This document shows, piece after piece, positions 55,067 through 63,212 of a DNA stretch of 64,000 nt. The DNA comes from an uncultured Christensenellaceae bacterium. GTDB taxonomy: Bacteria > Bacillota > Clostridia > Christensenellales > Pumilibacteraceae. The position numbers and the translations under genes were made by a program. Below the pieces are notes generated by a model. It was not told where the DNA came from and made no database searches. It worked only from the letters and a program-made list of their open reading frames with translations. The stretch is taken from the NCBI GenBank assembly GCA_910588155.1, contig CAJUPB010000003.1, positions 1-64,000 on the forward strand, written 5' to 3'. The number at the start of each line of letters is the position of its first letter. Positions within the stretch are counted from its first letter, which is position 1.

Positions 55067-55924
55067 TCAAAGCATCGGCACGAATATCGACCGCACCGCC
55101 GCCGCTATCGTTTGCACGATTCCGAGAGAGGGGGTCTTTTGCACTGCGTTCGAAACGCTTTGAAAAAACAAATCGAATATCGAAGAACACATTCTCATAG
55201 ACATCAAGCCGAACATTACCACTATGGAAATAACGACAATAATCGCCAATTTGCCTCCGCCTGCCACTTTCCGAATTTCCTTTTTTACATCGGGATATTC
55301 TTCGAAAAGGTCATTCGACTTTTTTTCGCTGCTTTCCTCGCTTATGGGATTTTCCTCTTTCTCGAACACGTGGTCGTCGTTGCATTTGCCGCCGTCGTCG
55401 TCTCGGACATATCTCTTATGCCCCGTATCCTCTCCGAACACGTGGTCGTCCCGACAAGCGCCGCTCTCCGTCCGAACGGGCGGCACATAAGTTTTCTTTT
55501 CGGAAACGGGAGTATCTTTTACAACCGTCGGTTCTGCTTTTTTCTCGGCTACGGGCTGCGCCGTCTCCGTCGCAACATAACGAACGGCTTCGTCAATCTG
55601 CGCAAGACGGTACCTCTTGCATTTTTTCAGCGCGTAAGGAAGTCTTGACGGGGAAAAACTGATTTCGGAACAGTCCACGATTATAACCTCTCCGTCATCC
55701 TTTCTTTTCCACCTTATTTCGTCCAAAAAGAACTTCCACTTTTCCTCCGCGTCCTTGCCGTTGAGTTCGTCCGCATCCGCCGCCACAAGCACGAGAAAAT
55801 CCGCGGCAAGCAGTGCGTCGTTTCCTTCTCCGGTCAAAACCTCGACGCCGCCCTCTTTGAACGAATTTTCCACGGCGGTTTTTTCGCTCTCGCCGCAACT
55901 CAATATCAAAGCTTTCCGACTCAT
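55067..55924 (-). CDS. C-terminally membrane-anchored protein, N-terminus possibly TIR-like
   Basis: The protein has 285 residues. Residues 1-115 alternate strands and helices: ALILSCGESEKTAVENSF, ADFLVLVAADADELNG, GEVIIVDCSEIS, and RLAQIDEAVRYV at the end. This order loosely follows TIR domains. The middle is acidic and repeats DDHVF twice next to Cys residues. A membrane helix (about 225-245) and a short hydrophobic tail end the protein. It begins 11 bases behind the PH-like gene. Function unknown; the TIR reading is weak. Confidence 0.5.
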   Translation of the reverse strand: MSRKALILSCGESEKTAVENSFKEGGVEVLTGEGNDALLAADFLVLVAADADELNGKDAEEKWKFFLDEIRWKRKDDGEVIIVDCSEISFSPSRLPYALKKCKRYRLAQIDEAVRYVATETAQPVAEKKAEPTVVKDTPVSEKKTYVPPVRTESGACRDDHVFGEDTGHKRYVRDDDGGKCNDDHVFEKEENPISEESSEKKSNDLFEEYPDVKKEIRKVAGGGKLAIIVVISIVVMFGLMSMRMCSSIFDLFFQSVSNAVQKTPSLGIVQTIAAAVRSIFVPML

Positions 55925-55935
55925 AGTATCCTCTC

Positions 55936-56682
55936 CTATTTGATAACCTTTTCCACTTTAATCGGGATAACCTCTTCCACCGTTTCGGCCTCTGCCGCGG
56001 TTTTTTGACCGTATGCGGCCGACTGTTCGGTTTTCGCCGTCTTTTTCGTTTCTTTCGTATCTTTCTGCATATCGGCTTTGGGTTCCGCAAAACCCGCTTT
56101 TGTGACATTATCGGGAAGCGGCGGCGCTTTTCTTCCGACCAGCTTATCTTTTACCCTGAACGTCCAGCGCCTGAACTCTTCCAGCTTTTCGTCGGAGATT
56201 CCGTAGAAATCCGTGCGCAATATCAATCCGCGATATTCAATCGAAACCGTAACGGCTCGGCGGCTCTTGCGCACGAAGTACGTTACGAGATAGCACGCCG
56301 CAAGAGCGATTATTCCCGCGCCTACGCCGAGGCAGACGGGGAGAATCAATTTTATAATAGCTTTGGTCTCGTCTCCGACATAGCCGACCACGCCGAAAAC
56401 TATTCCCGCTATCGCCGCTATCGCAAGCAGAAAAATGCCGAGTCCGAATCTGCCGCGCGGTTTCTCGTATGCGTATGTCACCGCGCTGACATTTGCGGCG
56501 TCGATTACGGATGACGTCATATTTTCGCCTTTTCCGTTTTTTCTTGCGGAAATGCCGACCGTGGAAAAATATATTCTTCTGTCTGTGAGTTCCAGCGATT
56601 TCGCGGCTTTTTTTGCGCCGGGAGCGTATTCGCCGCCCAACCTTGCCACGAATTTTTCGCCGTCGTCTATGTAAACGCTCAT
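55936..56682 (-). CDS. membrane protein with PH-like N-terminus
   Basis: The protein has 248 residues. Residues 1-70 (KSLELTDRRIYFSTVGIS, VIDAANVSAVTYAYEKP) resemble bacterial PH/YdbT-like domains. Two membrane helices (about 77-100 and 108-135) follow, then a second strand-rich segment and a charged low-complexity tail. The family is not otherwise recognised. First gene of a two-gene unit with its own promoter. Confidence 0.55.
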   Translation of the reverse strand: MSVYIDDGEKFVARLGGEYAPGAKKAAKSLELTDRRIYFSTVGISARKNGKGENMTSSVIDAANVSAVTYAYEKPRGRFGLGIFLLAIAAIAGIVFGVVGYVGDETKAIIKLILPVCLGVGAGIIALAACYLVTYFVRKSRRAVTVSIEYRGLILRTDFYGISDEKLEEFRRWTFRVKDKLVGRKAPPLPDNVTKAGFAEPKADMQKDTKETKKTAKTEQSAAYGQKTAAEAETVEEVIPIKVEKVIK

Positions 56683-56718
56683 CTTATGCCTCCCGTCTCT
56701 TTCGAGTCCTCATCTTTT

Positions 56719-56747
56719 ATTTTATCACCTTTTGCGGCAAAAGTCAA
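56719..56747 (-). promoter_or_regulatory. promoter of the PH-like/TIR-like pair
   Basis: TTGACT (56747-56742) and TAAAAT (56724-56719), spacer 17. Confidence 0.7.
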
Positions 56748-56757
56748 TAATTCGTAT

Positions 56758-57228
56758 TTACGTCGCGTCCGATTTTCCGTTCTTTCTGCGCTCTTTGAAA
56801 AAATCCCGAATCGGTTTGAGGCATTCCTCTTCCAGAACGCCTCCCGCAATCTCCGCTCTGTGATTGAATCTTTCGTCGTTCAACAGATTGCAAATGCTTC
56901 CGCCGCAACCGAAACGCTTGTCGTAAGCACCGAAAACAACGCGCTTTATTCTGGAATACACAATTGCGCCGCTGCACATAACGCACGGTTCCAGAGTCAC
57001 GTACAGTTCGCAGTCGGCGAGATTCCAGCGTCCCAGCCGTTTGCAGGCGTTTCTGATTGCCACTATCTCCGCGTGCGCCGTGGCGTCCGGCGTGAATACG
57101 CGCATATTCCGTCCGCGCGCCACGACCGCGCCGTCTTTGACCACGACCGCGCCGACGGGAACTTCCCCGCTCTTTTCCGCCTCGAAAGCCTCTTCAAGCG
57201 CCATTCTCATAAATTCTTCGTCGTTCAC
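56758..57228 (-). CDS. tadA: tRNA-specific adenosine deaminase
   Basis: The protein has 156 residues. It deaminates A34 to inosine in tRNA-Arg(ACG), which is encoded at 14172-14248. Zinc and catalytic motifs are HAE (in ATAHAEIVAI) and PCVMC (in TLEPCVMCSGAI). It starts 24 bases behind the M14 gene. Confidence 0.93.
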   Translation of the reverse strand: MNDEEFMRMALEEAFEAEKSGEVPVGAVVVKDGAVVARGRNMRVFTPDATAHAEIVAIRNACKRLGRWNLADCELYVTLEPCVMCSGAIVYSRIKRVVFGAYDKRFGCGGSICNLLNDERFNHRAEIAGGVLEEECLKPIRDFFKERRKNGKSDAT

Positions 57229-57252
57229 GTCCGTCTCCTTTTCTTCTGCCTT

Positions 57253-58041
57253 TTAAATATATTTTTCCAATTTCGACACGAGTTTTTCGTTCAGCGCTAT
57301 GTCCTCGGCGATATCCTCCGCCCGCAGCGGATGTCTGCCCTCTCCCAGTTCTATCGTAAATGCGGGTATGCCGAGTTTCTGAACGCACCAATCTTTATAG
57401 CCGCCCGCGCTGGCGCAATCGCCGTCTATTCGCTTATATTTATATTTCAGCGTCTTTTCGACATATGCGGCTATCTCGAAATCCCGCTCGTAGTTCCTTG
57501 TCTGAAAGAAATACCAATACAATTCTCTGCCGGCGGTGTGATAGCTCAACATGAGCCGTGCGCCGCATTGTTCCGTAAACCTTGCGATTACCGCGCTTTC
57601 CTCTTCGGAAAACGGCTTTTTGCCCACGTAATTCTCGCTTCCCGCGACAAACGTATTGCATTTACCCGTACCCCAATTGGCATCGAAATTCACGTTCGGG
57701 TCGACGCCCGCGGCATTGGCTTTCCAAAGCTGTTTCCGCCTGTCCCCCGTCGCCAAACCCTCTTTGACTATTTCCGCTCCGTCGGGGTTTACGAGCGGTA
57801 TGAAATACTGCCTGCATTTCGGCTCGTGTTCCAGCGCGTATTCCAACTGTTTTTTCACGACGAGCGCGGACACGCATTCCCTTGCGTGCATACCCGCCGT
57901 GGATATTATCGCCTTATCTCCGCTTCCGACGCCGAAGCAGATGATGTCCCGTCCCTGTCCGCTCTTGCCTATGCTCACAACTTCCGCGCCGCGTCTGCCG
58001 TATTCTTCCGCATCCGCCGACAGTTCTTCGTAAAAATACAT
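57253..58041 (-). CDS. M14-family zinc carboxypeptidase
   Basis: The start is ATG 58041 (GGGAG eight bases upstream), giving 262 residues. Zinc ligands are GMHARE and the His in LSYHTAGRELYW. NPDGAE and PNVNFDANW contain substrate residues, and the catalytic Glu lies in FTIELGEGRHPL. There is no signal peptide, so it is probably cytoplasmic or exported by another route. It likely trims cell-wall-type or other peptides. Confidence 0.87.
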   Translation of the reverse strand: MYFYEELSADAEEYGRRGAEVVSIGKSGQGRDIICFGVGSGDKAIISTAGMHARECVSALVVKKQLEYALEHEPKCRQYFIPLVNPDGAEIVKEGLATGDRRKQLWKANAAGVDPNVNFDANWGTGKCNTFVAGSENYVGKKPFSEEESAVIARFTEQCGARLMLSYHTAGRELYWYFFQTRNYERDFEIAAYVEKTLKYKYKRIDGDCASAGGYKDWCVQKLGIPAFTIELGEGRHPLRAEDIAEDIALNEKLVSKLEKYI

Positions 58042-58248
58042 AACGACTTCTCCCTGCTTTTCTTCGTCCTTATGTATATGCCGCAACTTGCGCGATTTTG
58101 CCAAAAGCATCGACCGCATTTTCGACCTTTATATTCTGCGAGCCGACGAACCGACGGCGCAAAAACGAGAGTCTCGAAGCGCACTTTCCGCCGAAAAATC
58201 ATTTTTCAATCACTCAAACGGCGACACTGTTTGACCGCGGACGGAAAG

Positions 58249-58695
58249 TTATTTGTGGTATGGCAAGTTGGCGTTTATCGTGAAAGCCCTGTATATCTGT
58301 TCGGTCAAGAGCAAGCGGAACAGCATATGCGGAAAAGTGGCTTTTCCGAAGGACACGACTTTGTCCGCGGAACGTTTGACTTCGTCCGTCACTCCCCTGC
58401 TGCCGCCTATTATGAAATTAACCCTGTCTTTGCTTACGAGCGCCTCGCCCAATATTACGGCAAGTCTCTCGCTGCTCACGATTTCGCCGCTTCTATCGGT
58501 CAGAATATTATAGCCGCCCGCAGTTTCTTTCAGAAGCGATTTGCTTTCTTCCGACGTATCTTCGCGCTTGCTTTCCTCGCATTCCCTGACGGAAAATTCG
58601 CAAAAGCGCGAAAGTCTCTTTTCGTATTCCCTTATGCCGTCGCGAATGAAACTCTCCTTGACTTTTCCGACGGCGACGACGGTTACTTTTTTCAA
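58249..58695 (-). CDS. rlmH: 23S rRNA pseudouridine-1915 N3-methyltransferase
   Basis: The start is TTG 58695, which overlaps the stop of the preceding gene in TTGA; a GTG four codons earlier is possible. 148 residues, a SPOUT enzyme: VTVVAVGKVKE start, FIIGGSRGVTDEV cofactor knot and the ending MLFRLLLTEQIYRAFTI ... YHK. It modifies the A-site helix 69 of the ribosome. Confidence 0.93.
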   Translation of the reverse strand: MKKVTVVAVGKVKESFIRDGIREYEKRLSRFCEFSVRECEESKREDTSEESKSLLKETAGGYNILTDRSGEIVSSERLAVILGEALVSKDRVNFIIGGSRGVTDEVKRSADKVVSFGKATFPHMLFRLLLTEQIYRAFTINANLPYHK

Positions 58696-59801
58696 AACAG
58701 CCCCCACACGTAAGTCGCAACGGTGGAAAGCGCGGTCACGGCAAGCGCGCCGAACATAAAAGCGTTGTCGCGCACGGTCGGTTTATACAGCGCGTCGGGA
58801 ACGTAGCTTTTGCCGTAAATCTGTTTCTGCATACCGATTTGTTCCACGAATTTCTTGTTTTCCTCGCCCATCATAACGACGCGTTTGTTTGTCTGGTCGA
58901 AAGCGGCGTCGAGAATGACCTCTTTTTGCTTGGCGAGTTTTTCCCTCGTCTTCATATACATCATAAGCGTGACGAGTCCTATGCCTATGAACACGACGAG
59001 CACGAACACGCCCAAGACCGCCGTCGGATTGTTTGTCAAACCGCTGTTTATGGCATCGAACCAACCGCCGAAGAACGGCCACTTATATGCGTCCGCATAG
59101 CCCAAAAATACGTTTAAGCCGTTGTTCACAAAATGAATTACCACGGCGGGGAAAATCGAATCGAGTTTTATCGTCAGAAACGCCATAAGCGTGCCGAAGC
59201 AAGCCGTGTAGAAAACCTGCGTGACGTTTTGGTGGAAGAGTCCGAATATCACGCCCATTATCATAAGCACAGCGACGTATCCGAAAGAGCCGCGCATAAC
59301 GGAAAGAGTTCCGCCGCGAATCAAGAATTCCTCGCAGATTGCCGGCAAAACGGCGGTCAAAACCATCTCCGCCAAAAAAATCCACGGGTTGAACACCGAA
59401 GGATATACAGTCGCCGACGACGAATGAGTATAGCCCGTCGCAATCAAAATCGTCTGCCAAATCGTGGATATGCCGATTGTAACGATATACGCGCACACGC
59501 CGACGAGCGCGGCGATTACGATATAATGCCACTTTATTTTTTTGACCGACGAAAACTCGGCAATCTCCCCGACGTTCTTTTTCAAAACGAATTTATAGAC
59601 CAAAAACGGCATCAGCAGAAACAGCAGAATCTGCACTATCGTCGTGAAAATCGCGTCTATCGCAAGGTCGGGCATATCCGGCAGAATGCCGACGAACATT
59701 CTCGCGCACAGCGTCAATATCGCAACGGCAAACAGAACAACGGCCACCGTACGGTATTCGAGCTGCGCCTTTTCCAAATCTTTATCGAGATATTTAATCA
59801 A
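58692..59801 (-). CDS. CPBP-family intramembrane metalloprotease
   Basis: The protein has 369 residues, starting at TTG 59801 with GGAGG nine bases upstream. About eight membrane segments. CPBP/Rce1 motifs are EEFLIRGG (about 165), FGLFHQN and IHFVNNGLNVF. The C-terminal 100 residues are a cytoplasmic region and a final helix. Possible roles include prenyl-protein or peptide processing and bacteriocin immunity; undetermined here. It pairs with a second CPBP gene 16 bases upstream. Confidence 0.88.
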   Translation of the reverse strand: MIKYLDKDLEKAQLEYRTVAVVLFAVAILTLCARMFVGILPDMPDLAIDAIFTTIVQILLFLLMPFLVYKFVLKKNVGEIAEFSSVKKIKWHYIVIAALVGVCAYIVTIGISTIWQTILIATGYTHSSSATVYPSVFNPWIFLAEMVLTAVLPAICEEFLIRGGTLSVMRGSFGYVAVLMIMGVIFGLFHQNVTQVFYTACFGTLMAFLTIKLDSIFPAVVIHFVNNGLNVFLGYADAYKWPFFGGWFDAINSGLTNNPTAVLGVFVLVVFIGIGLVTLMMYMKTREKLAKQKEVILDAAFDQTNKRVVMMGEENKKFVEQIGMQKQIYGKSYVPDALYKPTVRDNAFMFGALAVTALSTVATYVWGLF

Positions 59802-59817
59802 TGCCGTATCCTCCGTG

Positions 59818-60852
59818 TCAAATCAAGCCTTCCAACCAACCGTTGCCCGTCGCTATGCAGACCAAGAACGTTGCCGCCCACATAAACGCCGTCGCGCCGA
59901 TAGCGATTCCGTAAAGTGCCGCGCCGTTTCCGTTTCTCTTTTTCAATAAACTTTCGGACTGCACTTCGACGGCTTCCTCGCTCTGCTGTTTCATAATCGG
60001 CGGACGGGCGGTGAACGTCCTTGCCGCCTTTTCGATTTTGCAACGCGCGAGCAGTTTGCCGAGGAAATAAATTCCGACGACCGCCGCCGCCAAAAGCACC
60101 ACGGCGAGCAGAGCAAACAGCCACGGTACGCCAATCAGCCAATTTACGATAAATTCGAATCCGCTACCGAACGGCTCTATAATCTCCATAAGGCATGCAA
60201 TCAGATTGCTTGTTCCGTGCGCTATGATTGCCGGTATAAGCGAGCCGCTTTGCAACGTCAGATATGCGCACGTACAACCGAGCAGAAACTGGTATACCGT
60301 TTGTTCCGGGTTCATATGCATAAGCGAAAACGCAAGACCCGACAGAACAATGGCGACGGGCGCTTTGAATTTTTCTTTGAGTCCCGACAGCAGCGCGCCG
60401 CGGAAAACTATTTCCTCGCCTATCGGCGCGGCAAACACCGTCACTATCACGCCGATTATTTTTCCCGCAACGGTTTCAAACTCTATGCCGCCGGCGCTTT
60501 GATAGTTCATAGCGTCCAACAAAAGAGCAAACGAAATATGCGCCAGGTAGAACAAAAACAGACCGCCTATTGCACAGATTATCGGCAAAACATAGCCGAG
60601 CGGTTTTAACGGTTTCGGCGTCAAATCGAAGCGGGTCTTTTTACTGCGGCAATACAAAAACGCCGTAAGGAAAAAAATTACCTGTATCGGAAACGCCACC
60701 AGCGTGGACAGCCAATCGACCGAGGAGAGCAATTCCGTAGCCTTGAACGCCTCGAACACGAAAGCTATTACCACCTGATACGCGATTGCCGCCAGCACCG
60801 CCAAAAGATATATCGTGACACCGTCCCTGTAAGTAAATTTATTTTTCTCCAC
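59818..60852 (-). CDS. CPBP-family intramembrane metalloprotease
   Basis: The protein has 344 residues with a GTG start and GAGGAG upstream. About eight membrane helices. Motifs are GEEIVFRGALLSG, FSLMHMNPEQ and IIAHGTSNLIA, the three conserved CPBP blocks. Only the motif blocks are shared with its neighbour, so this is an old duplication at most. Second gene of the run MBL-CPBP-CPBP-rlmH. Confidence 0.88.
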   Translation of the reverse strand: MEKNKFTYRDGVTIYLLAVLAAIAYQVVIAFVFEAFKATELLSSVDWLSTLVAFPIQVIFFLTAFLYCRSKKTRFDLTPKPLKPLGYVLPIICAIGGLFLFYLAHISFALLLDAMNYQSAGGIEFETVAGKIIGVIVTVFAAPIGEEIVFRGALLSGLKEKFKAPVAIVLSGLAFSLMHMNPEQTVYQFLLGCTCAYLTLQSGSLIPAIIAHGTSNLIACLMEIIEPFGSGFEFIVNWLIGVPWLFALLAVVLLAAAVVGIYFLGKLLARCKIEKAARTFTARPPIMKQQSEEAVEVQSESLLKKRNGNGAALYGIAIGATAFMWAATFLVCIATGNGWLEGLI

Positions 60853-60871
60853 CTTTCGATTATCTCCTCGT

Positions 60872-61648
60872 TTAGGTTATTTCAAACAGGCTGCTCATTT
60901 TATCCGCCCGAGCCACTTCCACGCCGACGTCCTCGTAGCCGGCTTCGTAAAGCGCGCCGAGCGTCGTATCGAGAGCAAGTTCGGGATAGTTGTTTTCCTG
61001 CGACAGATGCGCGAGTATGAACTGTTTTACTCCCGCCGCCGCCAGCTTCACGCAGGCTTCGGCGCAAGCTCCGTTGGACAGATGTCCGCTGTCGGAAAGT
61101 ATGCGGCTTTTCAGCCAGGGCGAATAATTCTTGTTCACACGCAGCATATCCACGTCGTGGTTGCTCTCTATCAGCACGAGATTGCAGGTTTTGAGACGGG
61201 AAAGCACCGAACCGCCGAGATGCCCCACATCGGTGACGACGCCTATCTGTTTGCCCTTGTGAGAGAACACGTAGCCGACGCAGGGGACGTCGTGTCCCAC
61301 TTTAAACGGAGTTACTATGACATCACCGACGGTGAAATCGCCTTCGGAAAACTCTATGACGTTTTTGGGGTCGTATTCGCCTTTTTTCAAAAGAGTTTCC
61401 GCAGTCTTGTAGTGACAGTACACGACGGCTTTATTGCGACGGGCAAACTGCGGCGCATTGGATATGTGGTCGGAGTGTCCGTGCGTTATCAAAAGAGCCA
61501 GCTCTTTGCCTCTGCCCAAGAGCGTCAGGCATCTTTCCACGCGCGTAACGGGCGCGCCCTCGTCCACTATTATCGTCGTGGAGTCGGTGGATATATATAT
61601 GCAATTGCCCGTGCTGCCGCTCGCGATGCTGCAAATCCTGAAACTCAT
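60872..61648 (-). CDS. MBL-fold metallo-hydrolase, YycJ/WalJ type, leaderless gene
   Basis: The protein has 258 residues. SIASGSTGNCIYI at the N-terminus, THGHSDHI (metal ligands), VGHDVPCVGY and SESNHD-like LIESNHDVDML fit the YycJ group, which is linked to nucleic-acid or cell-wall metabolism in other Firmicutes. There is no ribosome site; the -10 box ends six bases before the ATG. First gene of a minus-strand run of four to six genes. Confidence 0.87.
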   Translation of the reverse strand: MSFRICSIASGSTGNCIYISTDSTTIIVDEGAPVTRVERCLTLLGRGKELALLITHGHSDHISNAPQFARRNKAVVYCHYKTAETLLKKGEYDPKNVIEFSEGDFTVGDVIVTPFKVGHDVPCVGYVFSHKGKQIGVVTDVGHLGGSVLSRLKTCNLVLIESNHDVDMLRVNKNYSPWLKSRILSDSGHLSNGACAEACVKLAAAGVKQFILAHLSQENNYPELALDTTLGALYEAGYEDVGVEVARADKMSSLFEIT

Positions 61649-61654
61649 AAATTT

Positions 61655-61683
61655 ATTATACTAAATGTTTGAAAAATTGGCAA
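61655..61683 (-). promoter_or_regulatory. promoter of leaderless MBL gene
   Basis: TTGCCA (61683-61678) and TATAAT (61660-61655), spacer 17, six bases from the ATG at 61648. Confidence 0.65.
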
Positions 61684-61730
61684 GCGAATAAAACTTCAAA
61701 TACCGTCGTGCCGTTGCTTTTTCGGCAAAC

Positions 61731-61758
61731 TTGTGTTATACTCTTTTCGTACTATAAT
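61731..61758 (+). promoter_or_regulatory. fumarase operon promoter
   Basis: TTGTGT (61731-61736) and TATAAT (61753-61758), spacer 16; divergent from the MBL promoter. Confidence 0.6.
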
Positions 61759-61775
61759 ATCGAAAGAGGTGCAAT

Positions 61776-62624
61776 ATGCGCGTTTTGAATACCGAAAAAA
61801 TAATCGACCCTCTGGCGCAAGCCGTCGAACAGGCTTTGTGCAACGTCGAACCCGCAGTCTTGCGCAAGCTGGAAGACGCGGCGAAAACCGAAAGCGGAAA
61901 GGAAGCGAAGTGGGCAATCGATAAGCTGATTGAAAACGGCGAAACCGCGGCAAAGACGCATTCGTTCGCCTGCCAGGACACGGGGCTTGCCGTGGTATTT
62001 GCCGAGGTCGGGCAAAGCCTCAAACTCGAAGGTATGCTGCTTTGCGATGCGATAAACGAGGGCATACGGCGGGGATACAAAACGGCGCGAAAGTCCGTAG
62101 CCTGTCCGCTTTCGAGAGTCAACACGAAAGACAACACCCCGGCAGTCATACATACGGAAATCGCAGACGGCGACAAACTCACGCTGTACTACCTCGCAAA
62201 GGGCGCGGGCAGCGAGAATATGTCCCGGATTTATATGCTGACTCCGTCGAAGGGACGGGACGGCATTATTGCCGCCGCGACGGACGCGGTGAAGAGCGCG
62301 GGAGCCAACCCCTGTCCGCCCGTTATCCTCGGCATAGGCATCGGCGGCACTATGGAAAAAGCCGCGCTGCTGTCAAAAAAAGCGTTGCTGCGCGAATGCG
62401 GAAAGCCGAGCAACGACACAGAAGTCGCGGCACTCGAAAGCGATATTCTTGCCGCCGTCAATGCGCTTAAAATAGGCGCGCAGGGCTTCGGCGGCGACGT
62501 GACCGCACTTTCGGTTTCTGCGGAAATTTTCCCCACTCACATAGGTATGCTGCCCGTGGCGGTAAACATACAGTGCCACAGCTCGCGACACGCACATCTC
62601 GTATTCGAAGGAGAAGAAAAATGA
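61776..62624 (+). CDS. class I fumarate hydratase, alpha subunit
   Basis: The protein has 282 residues, the N-terminal half of the [4Fe-4S] fumarase/tartrate dehydratase fold. Cluster cysteines are in ACQDTG, ANPCPPVILGIG and NIQCHSSRH. GIGIGGTMEKAALLSKKALL is the family signature. It interconverts fumarate and malate. AGAGGTG precedes the ATG; the stop overlaps the beta-subunit start. Confidence 0.92.
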   Translation: MRVLNTEKIIDPLAQAVEQALCNVEPAVLRKLEDAAKTESGKEAKWAIDKLIENGETAAKTHSFACQDTGLAVVFAEVGQSLKLEGMLLCDAINEGIRRGYKTARKSVACPLSRVNTKDNTPAVIHTEIADGDKLTLYYLAKGAGSENMSRIYMLTPSKGRDGIIAAATDAVKSAGANPCPPVILGIGIGGTMEKAALLSKKALLRECGKPSNDTEVAALESDILAAVNALKIGAQGFGGDVTALSVSAEIFPTHIGMLPVAVNIQCHSSRHAHLVFEGEEK

Positions 62625-63142
62625 AAAGATTCGATTTGCCTCTGACAGACGACGACATACGCTCGCTTAAAGCCGGCGACGTCATAGAGCTGAACGGTTT
62701 TGTTTACACGGCGCGCGACGCGGCGCACAAGCGGATATGCGAGGCTTTGAAGTCGGGCGAAAAGCCGCCTATCGAGCTGAACGGCGCGGTCATTTATTAC
62801 TGCGGTCCCACACCAGCCCGCGACGGAGAAATCATAGGAAGCTGCGGTCCGACGACAAGCGCGAGAATGGACGATTATGCTCCCACGCTAATCGAGCGGG
62901 GCGCAAAGGTTATGATTGGCAAGGGAAAGAGAAGCGACGCCGTGACGGACGCCGTCAAGCGCAATTGCGGTTTGTATCTCGCCGCAATCGGAGGCGCGGG
63001 CGCACTGCTCAAAAGTTACGTCAAGCGGTGCGAGCTTGTCGCCTACCCCGACCTCGGTTGCGAATCGATTTACCGCCTGCAAATAGAGAATATGCAGTTA
63101 ATCGTCGCCACGGACTGTCGCGGCAACAGTATATTGAAATGA
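62621..63142 (+). CDS. class I fumarate hydratase, beta subunit
   Basis: The start is ATG 62621 in an ATGA overlap with the alpha subunit, giving 173 residues. VIYYCGPTPARDGEIIGSCG and TSARMD are the substrate-binding signatures; YPDLGCESI closes the active site. With the alpha subunit it forms the complete enzyme. Confidence 0.93.
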   Translation: MKRFDLPLTDDDIRSLKAGDVIELNGFVYTARDAAHKRICEALKSGEKPPIELNGAVIYYCGPTPARDGEIIGSCGPTTSARMDDYAPTLIERGAKVMIGKGKRSDAVTDAVKRNCGLYLAAIGGAGALLKSYVKRCELVAYPDLGCESIYRLQIENMQLIVATDCRGNSILK

Positions 63143-63159
63143 AAAGTTTTATACAAAAA

Positions 63160-63188
63160 AACGGTTGCGCCATTCAAGCGCAGCCGTT
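63160..63188. terminator. bidirectional terminator between fumarase and surface-protein genes
   Basis: AACGG-TGCGC and GCGC-GCCGTT pair; TTTTG follows on the plus strand and TTTTTTT on the minus strand. Confidence 0.8.
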
Positions 63189-63212
63189 TTGTTCTACTGT
63201 ATCGATTTAATT

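Noticed and set aside
58693..58707. GTG at 58707 as rlmH start
   Set aside because: The TTG at 58695 overlaps the preceding stop as TTGA and gives the usual N-terminus and length. GTG remains possible.
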